Shown: positions 16,389 to 24,238 of the stretch, piece after piece
Numbering within the stretch: the first letter of the stretch is position 1
Layout: each line of letters starts with the position of its first letter
DNA from: Ilumatobacteraceae bacterium
GTDB lineage: Bacteria > Actinomycetota > Acidimicrobiia > Acidimicrobiales > Ilumatobacteraceae
Length of the DNA: 35,841 nt
NCBI GenBank assembly: GCA_024643255.1
Contig: JAHENF010000013.1
Coordinates: forward strand, 45,858 to 81,698
Reading direction: 5' to 3'
Notes under the pieces: model-generated
What the model saw: only the letters and a program-made list of their open reading frames with translations
Told to the model about the DNA's origin: nothing
The model's database searches: none
Position numbers and translations under genes: made by a program

Positions 16389-18371
16389 ATGTCGAACATC
16401 TCGGTCTCCCTCCCCGACGGCTCCGTACGCGATCTGGCCCCGGACGCCACCGCGCTCGACCTGGCCGCAGCCATCGGTTCCGGTCTGAAGAAGGCGGCGG
16501 TCGCCGCAGTCGTCGACGGCCGCGAGACCGACCTGACTGCTCAGCTCCATGACGGGGCGGTCGTCTCGATCATCACCGCCGGCACCGACGAGGGGCGCCA
16601 CGTGCTTCGCCACTCGACGGCCCATGTGATGGCGCAGGCCGTCACCCGGCTGTTTCCCGGTGCGAAGTTCACCATCGGCCCCGCGATCGAGAACGGGTTC
16701 TACTACGACTTCGAACTGCCGGGCGGAGCGACGTTCAGCGACGACGACCTCGGTCGCATCGAAGCCGAGATGCGCGAGATCGTCAAGGCGAACCAGCCGT
16801 TCGTTCGCTCGGAGATGTCGATGGCCGCGGCCAAGGAGCTCTTCGCCGATCAGCCGTACAAGGTCGAGATCATCGAACGGGTCGAATCGGCCGAAGCGGA
16901 CAACGAGGACTCGGCCGAGGTGGGGGAGGGCGGCATCATCAGCGCCTACCGCAACACCGACGCGTTCATCGACATGTGTGTCGGCCCGCACGTTCCGTCG
17001 ACCGGCAAGTTGGGCTTCTTCAAGCTCCAGCGTGTGTCCGGCGCCTATTGGCGTGGCAACGAGAAGGGCCCGATGCTCCAGCGCATCTATGGCACCGCCT
17101 GGGAGTCGAAGCAGGCGCTGGCCGATCATCTCCACCAACTCGAGGAGGCGTTGAAGCGCGACCATCGCAAGCTGGCGACCGAGCTCGACCTGTTGAGCTT
17201 CCCGCACGAACTCGGTGGGGGCCTCGCCGTCTGGCATCCGAAGGGCGCCATCGTTCGCAAGCTGATGGAGGACTACAGCCGGCTGCGCCACGAGCAGGGC
17301 GGCTACGAGTTCGTCTACACGCCGCACCTGGCCAATGGCAAGCTGTTCGAGACGTCGGGCCACCTGCAGTGGTACGCGGACGGGATGTACCCGCCGATGG
17401 AGATGGACAACGGCACGTACTACATGAAGCCGATGAACTGCCCGATGCACTGCCTGATCTTCCGCAGTCGCCAGCGCAGCTATCGCGAGCTCCCACTGCG
17501 TCTGTTCGAGCTCGGCAACGTGTATCGCTACGAGCGCGCCGGAACGCTGCACGGCCTGCTGCGCATCCGCGGGTTCACGCAGGACGACAGCCACATCTAC
17601 TGCACCAAGGAGCAGATGGCCACCGAGGTCGCCAGCCTGCTCGACTTCGTGTTGTCGGTGCTGCGGGCGTTCGGGTTCGAGGACTTCACGTTCAATCTCT
17701 CGACCAAGGACCCGGACAAGTACATCGGCGACGACGAGATCTGGGACGAGGCGACCGAGGCGCTGCGCCAGGCGCTCGATTCGCACGGGTTGGAGTACGC
17801 CGTCAAGGAAGGTGATGCCGCCTTCTACGGCCCGAAGATCGACATCGATGTGCGTGATGCGATCGGACGGTCGTGGCAGCTGTCGACCATCCAGGCCGAT
17901 TTCCAGCTGCCGGAGCGATTCGGACTCGAATACGTCGGTGCCGACAATGGTCGACACCGCCCGATCATGCTGCACCGCGCGTTGTTCGGCTCGATCGAGC
18001 GGTTCTTCGGGGTGCTGATCGAGCATTACGCCGGTGCATTCCCGACCTGGCTGGCCCCGGTGCAGGTGCGCGTCCTGCCCGTTGCCGAAGCTCACGAGGA
18101 GTACGCGGCCACGGTTGTCGAGGCACTGCGCGCGGCCGGTGCCCGAGTCGACACGTCGGTGGCCGACGACGGTCTCGGCAAGCGGATTCGCAACGCAAAG
18201 CTCGAGAAGATCCCGTACGTCCTCGTGGTCGGCGACGACGACGTCGCCGCAGGCACCGTGGGTGTCAACCCCCGCGGTGGGGAGGTCGAGCGCGGCGTCG
18301 ATGTCGAGGCATTCGTCGAACAGTTCCGTGCTGAGGTCTCCACCGCCGAGACGGCTGCGCTCGGCGCCTGA
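16389..18371 (+). CDS. thrS: Threonyl-tRNA synthetase
   Basis: This 660-residue class II synthetase charges tRNA-Thr. It has an N-terminal TGS domain (SVSLPDGSVRDLAPDATALD), an editing/SAD domain with RHSTAHVMAQA (the HxxxH zinc-type motif) and IGPAIENGFYYDF, then the catalytic core. The core contains MKPMNCPMHC (zinc-ligand Cys), motif 2 YRYERAGTLHGLLRIRGF, and motif 3 with RPIMLHRALFGSIERF. A C-terminal anticodon-binding domain starts near WLAPVQVRVLPVAE. Length and domains are standard. It heads the cluster that continues with the HIT protein 6 nt downstream, the same order as Rv2614c-Rv2613c in M. tuberculosis. Confidence 0.98.
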   Translation: MSNISVSLPDGSVRDLAPDATALDLAAAIGSGLKKAAVAAVVDGRETDLTAQLHDGAVVSIITAGTDEGRHVLRHSTAHVMAQAVTRLFPGAKFTIGPAIENGFYYDFELPGGATFSDDDLGRIEAEMREIVKANQPFVRSEMSMAAAKELFADQPYKVEIIERVESAEADNEDSAEVGEGGIISAYRNTDAFIDMCVGPHVPSTGKLGFFKLQRVSGAYWRGNEKGPMLQRIYGTAWESKQALADHLHQLEEALKRDHRKLATELDLLSFPHELGGGLAVWHPKGAIVRKLMEDYSRLRHEQGGYEFVYTPHLANGKLFETSGHLQWYADGMYPPMEMDNGTYYMKPMNCPMHCLIFRSRQRSYRELPLRLFELGNVYRYERAGTLHGLLRIRGFTQDDSHIYCTKEQMATEVASLLDFVLSVLRAFGFEDFTFNLSTKDPDKYIGDDEIWDEATEALRQALDSHGLEYAVKEGDAAFYGPKIDIDVRDAIGRSWQLSTIQADFQLPERFGLEYVGADNGRHRPIMLHRALFGSIERFFGVLIEHYAGAFPTWLAPVQVRVLPVAEAHEEYAATVVEALRAAGARVDTSVADDGLGKRIRNAKLEKIPYVLVVGDDDVAAGTVGVNPRGGEVERGVDVEAFVEQFRAEVSTAETAALGA

Positions 18372-18377
18372 GCCGTC

Positions 18378-18896
18378 ATGTTGGAGCGCATCTGGTCGGG
18401 TTGGCGGTCGGCCTACGTCAGCGAAGCGCCCGTGCGCAACGTCACGCCGGTGCCTGGCACCGGCGTCACCGGGTCGGTGTTCACGCAGTTGTTGAACTCG
18501 GGAGCGCCCGACACCGAGACCTACATCGTGCATCGCTCGGCGACGTGCTTTGCCGTCTGCAATCTGTTCCCCTACGCGAGCGGGCATCTGCTCGTGGTGC
18601 CCTACCGTGAGGTCGCCGACCTCGAGGACCTCACCCCCGAGGAGACCGTCGACCTGTGGGCGACGGTGACCGACGCGGTGCGCGTGGTGCGTGCGGTCTA
18701 CCGACCCGATGGTCTCAACGTCGGTCTCAATCTCGGTCGACCCGCCGGGGGATCGGTTCCCGATCACCTGCACGTGCACGTCGTGCCGCGGTGGACCGGC
18801 GACTCCAATTTCATGGCGGCGATCTCCAGCACGCAGAACTTGCCCGAGGCACTCGCCGACACCGCGGCGAAACTGCGTGCCGGATGGAACCCGTAG
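18378..18896 (+). CDS. HIT-domain protein, Ap4A phosphorylase-like
   Basis: This 172-residue protein has a histidine-triad fold: CFAVCNLFPYASGHLLVVPYREV, then VGLNLGRPAGGSVPDHLHVHVVPRW, where the His-x-His-x-His triad carries the nucleophile. It sits between thrS and the PIM genes exactly like Rv2613c, characterised as a diadenosine tetraphosphate phosphorylase. Cleavage of Ap4A, a side product of aminoacyl-tRNA synthetases, therefore fits the thrS context. The function is inferred by homology and position. The stop codon TAG contributes to the next gene's -10 hexamer. Confidence 0.93.
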   Translation: MLERIWSGWRSAYVSEAPVRNVTPVPGTGVTGSVFTQLLNSGAPDTETYIVHRSATCFAVCNLFPYASGHLLVVPYREVADLEDLTPEETVDLWATVTDAVRVVRAVYRPDGLNVGLNLGRPAGGSVPDHLHVHVVPRWTGDSNFMAAISSTQNLPEALADTAAKLRAGWNP

Positions 18897-18899
18897 CCT
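18894..18899 (+). promoter_or_regulatory. -10 element overlapping the HIT gene stop codon
   Basis: TAGCCT lies 7 nt before ATG 18907. Its first three bases are the HIT-gene stop codon. Confidence 0.5.
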
Positions 18900-18906
18900 G
18901 ATCCCG

Positions 18907-19392
18907 ATGACCGATGACATCCGCGACGAACTGCCAGACGATCTCGACCCCACGGGGTTCGTCGGCCCGTACCAGTTCCCCGACAACAGCCGGCGGCGCT
19001 GGCCCGGTGTGATCTATCTCGTGATCGCCGCGCTGTGCGTGATCGTCTACGGGGCGTTCCCCGACACTGCGTTCGTCAACGGTGGCCTGTTGGTCGCCGC
19101 CGCCGTACTCGTAGCCGTCGGAATCTTCTCGATCACGTCGAGCTGGCGGATGCACGTGGACGAGAAGGAAGCGCTCGTCGCGGCGCAGCAGGCGTTGGGA
19201 TTCCCGGTCGGGCATGCCTCCGCTCAGCAGGTCTGGCGGGGGCTGCGAAGCCGCCCGACGTGGCGCGTGATGGTGTATTCGGCCGAAGATCCGCCGGCGC
19301 GCCGTGGGCTGGTGCTCGTCGATGCCGTCGACGGTTCGGTCGTCGAGCATCTGAGCGAGGACAACCCGGACATGATCCCCGAGTCGCGATAG
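18907..19392 (+). CDS. Small two-span membrane protein of unknown function
   Basis: This 161-residue protein has an acidic N-terminal cytoplasmic segment of about 35 residues. Two adjacent transmembrane helices follow (about 37-54, VIYLVIAALCVIVYGAF, and about 57-78, NGGLLVAAAVLVAVGIF). The C-terminal soluble domain of about 80 residues contains WRMHVDEKEALVAAQQALGFPVGHASAQQVWRG and a beta-rich VMVYSAEDPPARRGLVLVDAVDG. I do not recognise a named family. It lies between the HIT and PgsA-like genes, which are adjacent in M. tuberculosis, so it is an insertion relative to that order and may serve the same membrane-lipid pathway (inference). ATG 18907 is chosen from the TAGCCT-N7-ATG arrangement. 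Confidence 0.8.
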   Translation: MTDDIRDELPDDLDPTGFVGPYQFPDNSRRRWPGVIYLVIAALCVIVYGAFPDTAFVNGGLLVAAAVLVAVGIFSITSSWRMHVDEKEALVAAQQALGFPVGHASAQQVWRGLRSRPTWRVMVYSAEDPPARRGLVLVDAVDGSVVEHLSEDNPDMIPESR

Positions 19393-19395
19393 CGT
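19390..19395 (+). promoter_or_regulatory. -10 element overlapping the small membrane gene's stop codon
   Basis: TAGCGT lies 7 nt before ATG 19403 (pgsA-like). Its TAG is the stop codon of the preceding gene. Confidence 0.5.
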
Positions 19396-19402
19396 CTCTG
19401 CG

Positions 19403-20089
19403 ATGTTCGACGGCACGTTCCGTAAACCGGTCGACAAGGCCGTCAAACCCATCGGCCACGCGCTCCGTAAGACCGGGCTGACGCCTGATCACCTGACCGT
19501 GCTCGGCTTGCTCGTCGGGATCGGGGCTGCGGTGGCCATCGGGTCCGGTCGACTCCTGCTCGGGCTGCTCCTCGTGATACTCGCGGCCCTGCCCGACCTC
19601 TTCGACGGCGCGCTCGCCAAGGCGACCGATGCGTCGAGCCAACGCGGCGCGTTCTTCGACTCGACGGTCGATCGAGTCACCGACGCCTTCCTGCTGGGTG
19701 GTATCGCCTGGTACCTCGCCAGCACCGAGTCGCCCCACATGGCGATCCTGCCGTTCGCCGTGATGGCGGTGTCGAGCATCATCAGTTACGAACGGGCCAA
19801 GGCCGAGTCGCTCGGCATCGAGGCCAAGGGCGGCCTGATGGAGCGTGCCGAACGGATCATCGCGCTGTGTCTCGGACTCCTGATCCCGGTCCTGCTGATT
19901 CCGATCCTGTGGATCATGCTGGTCCTGACCACGATCACGGCCATCCAACGTTTCCTCAAGGTGTGGAGGCAGGCCGCCGTTGCCCCGGTCACCGCGGCGC
20001 GTATCGAGATGCGACGGTCGCGTCGTCAGAGCCGCCGAGTCGCACGAACTGAGCGGCGTCGCACCAGCGTCCCGCGTCGGCCGACCTGA
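19403..20089 (+). CDS. pgsA: CDP-alcohol phosphatidyltransferase, probable phosphatidylinositol(-phosphate) synthase
   Basis: This 228-residue membrane enzyme has the CDP-alcohol phosphotransferase signature D65-x2-D68-G69-x2-A72-K73-x8-G82-x3-D86-x3-D90, with Lys in place of the usual Arg. The aspartates bind two metals. About six transmembrane helices follow the pattern of the family, and the C-terminal 45 residues are strongly basic. Position between HIT and PatA-like genes equals that of PgsA1 (Rv2612c), which makes the phosphatidylinositol phosphate from CDP-diacylglycerol and inositol phosphate that feeds PIM synthesis. Substrate choice is inferred from context, because the motif alone does not separate it from other CDP-alcohol transferases. 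The patA-like gene begins 3 nt after the stop. Confidence 0.88.
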   Translation: MFDGTFRKPVDKAVKPIGHALRKTGLTPDHLTVLGLLVGIGAAVAIGSGRLLLGLLLVILAALPDLFDGALAKATDASSQRGAFFDSTVDRVTDAFLLGGIAWYLASTESPHMAILPFAVMAVSSIISYERAKAESLGIEAKGGLMERAERIIALCLGLLIPVLLIPILWIMLVLTTITAIQRFLKVWRQAAVAPVTAARIEMRRSRRQSRRVARTERRRTSVPRRPT

Positions 20090-20092
20090 GTC

Positions 20093-21031
20093 GTGGCCGA
20101 CCGACTGATCACCGACCCGCGCCGTTTCACCGATCTGGCCACGCTCTCGTCGTATCGTCTCGGTGCGACGGCCGCACGCATGATGCCGGCCGCAGTCGCG
20201 GCGGGGCTGACCACGCCGTTCGGCTTCGGCGCGACCTTCGCGAATCGCGAACGGCGCGCCATGATCGCCAGGCATCTTCAGCGGGTCGATCCGACCCTCA
20301 CCGGGCTGCGGCTTCGTCGGGCGGTCCAGGAGGCCTTCGACTCCTACGCCCACTACTGGTTGGAGAGTTTCAGACTGCCGAACCTGTCCGGCGCCACCGT
20401 CGAGCGCGGATTCGATGTCGACGGCTACGAGAACATCGAGGAGGGCCTGGCAGCAGGCAACGGTGTGATCCTCGTGCTGCCGCACCTCGGTGGTTGGGAA
20501 TGGGCCGGTCGCTGGATCGTGGAGCAGGGACATCAGATCACCGTGGTGGTCGAGAAGATCGAACCCCCGGAACTCTTCGACTGGTTCGTCGAACTCCGCT
20601 CGGCCCTCGGCATGAACGTCGTGGCGCTCGGCCCAGACGCCGGCACCGTCGTGATGCGGGCTCTGCGTGACAACCACGTCGTGTGCCTGCTCGCCGACCG
20701 TGACCTGCAAGGCGGTGGGCCCGAGGTCGAGTTCTTCGGCGAGCGCACGACGATGCCGGGTGGGCCCGCAACGCTGTCGCTGCGCACCGGTGCGCCGATT
20801 CTGCCGACGGCGGTCTATTTCACCGGCCGGGTCGACGGCCACCGAGCCTGGGTGCGACCGTCGCTCCCGGTCGAGCGGGTCGAGAAGCGGCTCCGCGACG
20901 ATGTCGTGCGCATCACGCAGTTGCTCGCCGAAGAACTCGAGATCCTGATTCGTCGGGCGCCGTCGCAGTGGCACATGTTCCAGCCGAACTGGCCGAGCGA
21001 CCCCGGCTACGCGGATCGCGCCAGCAAGTAG
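20093..21031 (+). CDS. patA: PatA-like phosphatidylinositol mannoside acyltransferase
   Basis: This 312-residue protein of the LpxL/HtrB-PatA acyltransferase family acylates the inner mannose of PIMs in mycobacteria, at the cytoplasmic membrane. Motifs are LPHLGGWEWAG, with catalytic His131 and Glu136 in an HX4E arrangement, LADRDLQGGG, then FFGERTTMPGGPA, RTGAPILPTAVYF, and a C-terminal QWHMFQPNWPSD like mycobacterial PatA. The GTG start lies 3 nt after the pgsA-like stop, supporting co-transcription. The neighbours (PgsA-like upstream, PimA-like downstream) support a PIM role. Whether this lineage makes PIMs was not established here. Confidence 0.88.
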   Translation: MADRLITDPRRFTDLATLSSYRLGATAARMMPAAVAAGLTTPFGFGATFANRERRAMIARHLQRVDPTLTGLRLRRAVQEAFDSYAHYWLESFRLPNLSGATVERGFDVDGYENIEEGLAAGNGVILVLPHLGGWEWAGRWIVEQGHQITVVVEKIEPPELFDWFVELRSALGMNVVALGPDAGTVVMRALRDNHVVCLLADRDLQGGGPEVEFFGERTTMPGGPATLSLRTGAPILPTAVYFTGRVDGHRAWVRPSLPVERVEKRLRDDVVRITQLLAEELEILIRRAPSQWHMFQPNWPSDPGYADRASK

Positions 21032-21085
21032 TGCTGATCTCGACGTCGGCTGCGACGTTCGAGACGGGTAGAAGAGGACGTCGTG

Positions 21086-21391
21086 TCAGTTGCTGATGCG
21101 TGCGACGGCAGCGACGATGGCCGGCATTGCCGCTTCGAGGTCCAGGACCGGTCGACTCTCGAGCTCGAGGAACTCTCCGAGCGCCAGGGAAGCTTCGAGT
21201 CCCGACGCGATCGCTGCGGCGTCGTCTGCCACGCGAACCACCTGGAACCCGCCGGAGCCATCACCGAACTGGAACCAGCAGACCCGTTCGGACGAATCCG
21301 TCTCGGCCTCGAGCTGCGCCCAGGTCGCCATCATCCGTTGCGTCTGCTCTGGTGAGATCGGACGATTCTTCCACGTGGTGCAGATGAGCAT
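21086..21391 (-). CDS. Small DUF3303-like protein
   Basis: This 101-residue soluble protein begins MLICTTWKNRPISPEQTQRM and has a mid-region VVRVADDAAAIASGLEASLALGE followed by FLELESRPVLDLEAA. The layout (short first strand with Trp, a VxxADD strand-helix, then a final strand with a PVLD motif) is like the DUF3303 alpha/beta-barrel family. The assignment is by pattern only and the function is unknown. A GGAGA ribosome-binding site 7 nt upstream supports ATG 21391. It is the only minus-strand gene in the thrS-to-ruvB stretch and lies between the PatA-like and GGDEF-EAL genes. Confidence 0.72.
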   Translation of the reverse strand: MLICTTWKNRPISPEQTQRMMATWAQLEAETDSSERVCWFQFGDGSGGFQVVRVADDAAAIASGLEASLALGEFLELESRPVLDLEAAMPAIVAAVARISN

Positions 21392-21398
21392 GATCGTG

Positions 21399-21403
21399 TC
21401 TCC
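21399..21403 (-). promoter_or_regulatory. Ribosome-binding site of the DUF3303-like gene
   Basis: GGAGA on the minus strand lies 7 nt before ATG 21391. It is one of the few textbook SD sites in the window. Confidence 0.6.
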
Positions 21404-21604
21404 GTTCGTTGTGTCTCGTGTCCCGAAGGTGGGAGGCTCATCTTCGGCCGGCCTCCCCCACGCTGTCTGTGGTCGAGATCACACAAAGACGGTGGAGGTC
21501 GTGTGCTCCGGAAATCGGCATGCCGGTGATCTCGGTCACACACCCGGTGTGGACCGGCTCGTCAAGCCGACTGGCCAACCTGCCGAAGAACGATCATCGA
21601 ACAG
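21404..21604. other. Divergent intergenic region
   Basis: This 201-bp region separates the DUF3303-like gene from the GGDEF-EAL gene. It holds a perfect CACAC-CCG-GTGTG palindrome at 21539-21551, a CGGCT/AGCCG hairpin just downstream, and GATCAT at 21592-21597, 7 nt before GTG 21605. The palindrome could be an operator, but nothing identifies a regulator. Confidence 0.4.
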
Positions 21605-24220
21605 GTGAAGAACTTCTCGATGGCGACGCGTTCACGCGCGCTCATCGGACTGGCGGCTGCATTGACAGCCGTCTACTTCCTGCTGCCTGCAGGCGCCGCT
21701 GCGGAAGCCATCCGGGTGGTGTCGCCTGCGATCGCCGTGGGTGCGATCCTCGTCGGCGTCGCCCAGTTCCAACCGGCGCGGACCCTGCCCTGGGCGTTGA
21801 TCGCGCTCTCGATGGGGTTGCTCGCGGGTGCCAACATCGTGTGGGCCGCGCTGTTCTTCCGCGATGACGACACGTTCCCCTCGGCGAGCGACGCGTTTCA
21901 CCTCGTGTCCGCGCTGGCGCTCGTCGTCGGGTTGCTGATCCTGTCGCGCGACGCCGTCAGCGACGCCAACGGGCTCGGCACGATCGAAATCGCGATCGTC
22001 GGTGTGGCGGCCGGGCTCGCAGTGTGGCTCGCCGTGGTCGAGCCCTACCTCGCCGACGGTCAGCTGGCGGTCGGCGACCGGATCTGGGCGATGCTCGTGC
22101 CGATGCTCGGCGCGTTGTCGGTGGCGATCGCGACGCGAATGGCCGTCCAGTCGCAGTTCCAGGCGGCGGCGCCGACGTTGATGATGGTCGGCGTGACGCT
22201 GATGGTCGTTGCCGACGTGCTGCGCAGCGTCGAGGAACTCCGTGACAGCTACGGCGCCGGAGGGATCGTGGCAGCGCTGGTCATCCCGGCGTCACTGATC
22301 ATCGGCGCGGCAGCCCTCGATCCGACGATGACCAGGATGAATCGGGCGGTGGAGATCGGCAGGCTGTTCGGCTTCGGCCGCGTCGTCTGGCTCAGCGTGG
22401 CTGCGCTCACGCCGCTGACCGTGCTCCTCACGTTGCTGGTCACCGGTCTGGGAACGGCGACCACGAGAGTTCTCGCTGCGCTCTGCTCGGTGGTCGTCGT
22501 CGTGCTCGCACTGACGCGCATGTGGCGGCTCGTGGCGACCGTGCAGGGCCTCACCGAACGGCGCGGCCAGGACCGCCTCGCGGCGATGGTCGAGCACTCG
22601 AGCGACGTGGTGCTGCTCGTCGACGCCGACGGGGTCATCCGATATGCGAGTCCCGGCCTGGCGAGCACGCTCGGGCACCGCTCGAGCGACTGGTCCGGTC
22701 GATCGGTGATCGACCTCGTCTCAGGTGACGATCGTGACGCCGCCGCCGCCGAGCTCCGCCGGGCCGTCTCGCTCGGTCGGGGAGGCATGGTCAAGTTCGA
22801 GGCGAGCCTCGTTCGGGTCGATGGCGAGCGCCGCCGCATGGAGGCGACGATCGCCAACCTGCTGGGCGGCGACGCGGTCGATGGTGTGGTCGCGACCTTC
22901 CGTGATGTCACCGAGCAGCGGAATCTCGAACGCCAGCTCAGCCATCGGGCGTTCCACGATGAGCTGACCGGATTGGCGAACAGGGCGCTGTTCCTCGATC
23001 GGATGGATCACGCACTGCGGGTGGTCAGGCCGGAGGCCGATCCGGTGGTCGTGTTGTTCGTCGATCTCGACGACTTCAAGTCGGTGAACGATGCACTCGG
23101 TCACGGTGTGGGCGACCAGATGCTGCGCGCCATCGCGGAACGCATCCGCAACGTCTCGGGGGTGGGCGACACGCCGGCACGCCTCGGCGGCGACGAGTTC
23201 GCGCTGCTGCTCGAGGACCGTGGCGGCGTCGATCGTGCCCTCGATGTGGCCGAGCAACTCCTGGCCGATCTTCACGAGCCGGTGGCGTTGGCGGGCTACG
23301 ACCTGACCGTGCTCGCCAGTGTCGGCGTTGCCGTGGCGACGCCCGGGATGACGACTGCGGGCCTCCTGCGCGACGCCGACATCGCGATGTACGAGGCCAA
23401 GCGGGCCGGCAAGAGCCAGATCAAGATCTTCGATCCGTCCATGCGTCTGTCGGCCTCGCGTCATCTCGAGTTCCGCAGCGACCTGGCGAACGCCATCGAA
23501 CGCGATGAGCTTCGACTGGTGTACCAACCGATCGTCGACCTGCGTTCGCACCGCGTGATCGGCGCCGAGGCGCTGCTGCGATGGGATCATCCGACTCGCG
23601 GCCAGGTGCCCCCGAGCGAGTTCATCCCGATCGCCGAGCGGGCAGGACTGATCGTCCCGATCGGCAAGTGGACGCTCGAGCAGAGCATCAGCGCGGCCAC
23701 CCGCTGGCAGGCGCGCGGGCCCCAGCAGGTCAGCGTCAACGTGTCGGCGGCGCAGATCCGATCGGACGACTTCGTCGAACACGTGCGGGCCACCCTGCAG
23801 ACCCATCGGCTCGATCCGAGTCGTCTGACCCTCGAGATCACCGAGACGATGTTGGTCGAGGAGGTGGAATCGACCTCGGGGAACCTTGCCGAACTCCGTG
23901 CACTTGGTGTACTGATTGGGATCGATGACTTCGGAACCGGCTACTGCTCGCTGTCGTATCTCCAGCGGTTCCCGGTCGACGTGGTCAAGATCGACCGCCA
24001 GTTCGTCGAGGAGCTCGACGAACACCCTCGCACGGCATCGTTGGCGCGGATGATCCTGCAGCTGACCTCCGGCCTCGAGATCATGAGCATCGCCGAGGGA
24101 ATCGAGCGTCCAGCGCAGCTGCGCGCGCTCCAGGAACTGGGATGCGACATGGGCCAGGGCTACCTGTTGTCGGAGCCGCTGGAGGCCGAGGAGCTCGAGC
24201 GGCGCTTCGGCGTAGGTTGA
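21605..24220 (+). CDS. Membrane-anchored PAS-GGDEF-EAL c-di-GMP protein
   Basis: This 871-residue protein carries both c-di-GMP synthesis and breakdown domains. About nine hydrophobic segments occupy residues 10-310. A PAS domain follows (about 325-440, starting MVEHSSDVVLLVDADGVIRYAS, ending with DVTEQRNLERQL). The GGDEF domain (about 445-605) has LVDLDDFKSVND-type and an intact GGDEF at 528-532, so diguanylate cyclase activity is plausible. The EAL domain (about 620-865) has E655-A656-L657, NVSAAQI, ETMLVEE, IDDFGTGYCSLSYL and DVVKIDRQF, so phosphodiesterase activity is also plausible; which dominates cannot be told. The start is GTG 21605. It separates the PatA-like and PimA-like genes, which are adjacent in M. 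tuberculosis. Confidence 0.95.
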   Translation: MKNFSMATRSRALIGLAAALTAVYFLLPAGAAAEAIRVVSPAIAVGAILVGVAQFQPARTLPWALIALSMGLLAGANIVWAALFFRDDDTFPSASDAFHLVSALALVVGLLILSRDAVSDANGLGTIEIAIVGVAAGLAVWLAVVEPYLADGQLAVGDRIWAMLVPMLGALSVAIATRMAVQSQFQAAAPTLMMVGVTLMVVADVLRSVEELRDSYGAGGIVAALVIPASLIIGAAALDPTMTRMNRAVEIGRLFGFGRVVWLSVAALTPLTVLLTLLVTGLGTATTRVLAALCSVVVVVLALTRMWRLVATVQGLTERRGQDRLAAMVEHSSDVVLLVDADGVIRYASPGLASTLGHRSSDWSGRSVIDLVSGDDRDAAAAELRRAVSLGRGGMVKFEASLVRVDGERRRMEATIANLLGGDAVDGVVATFRDVTEQRNLERQLSHRAFHDELTGLANRALFLDRMDHALRVVRPEADPVVVLFVDLDDFKSVNDALGHGVGDQMLRAIAERIRNVSGVGDTPARLGGDEFALLLEDRGGVDRALDVAEQLLADLHEPVALAGYDLTVLASVGVAVATPGMTTAGLLRDADIAMYEAKRAGKSQIKIFDPSMRLSASRHLEFRSDLANAIERDELRLVYQPIVDLRSHRVIGAEALLRWDHPTRGQVPPSEFIPIAERAGLIVPIGKWTLEQSISAATRWQARGPQQVSVNVSAAQIRSDDFVEHVRATLQTHRLDPSRLTLEITETMLVEEVESTSGNLAELRALGVLIGIDDFGTGYCSLSYLQRFPVDVVKIDRQFVEELDEHPRTASLARMILQLTSGLEIMSIAEGIERPAQLRALQELGCDMGQGYLLSEPLEAEELERRFGVG

Positions 24221-24238
24221 GCGGCCCATGATGGTGGC

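Noticed and set aside
15195-18986. A 1263-codon open frame on the minus strand
   Set aside because: It lies antisense to mshC, the acyltransferase, thrS and the HIT gene, has a His/Asp/Arg/Val-rich composition and shows no domain. It is an artefact of G+C-rich coding DNA.
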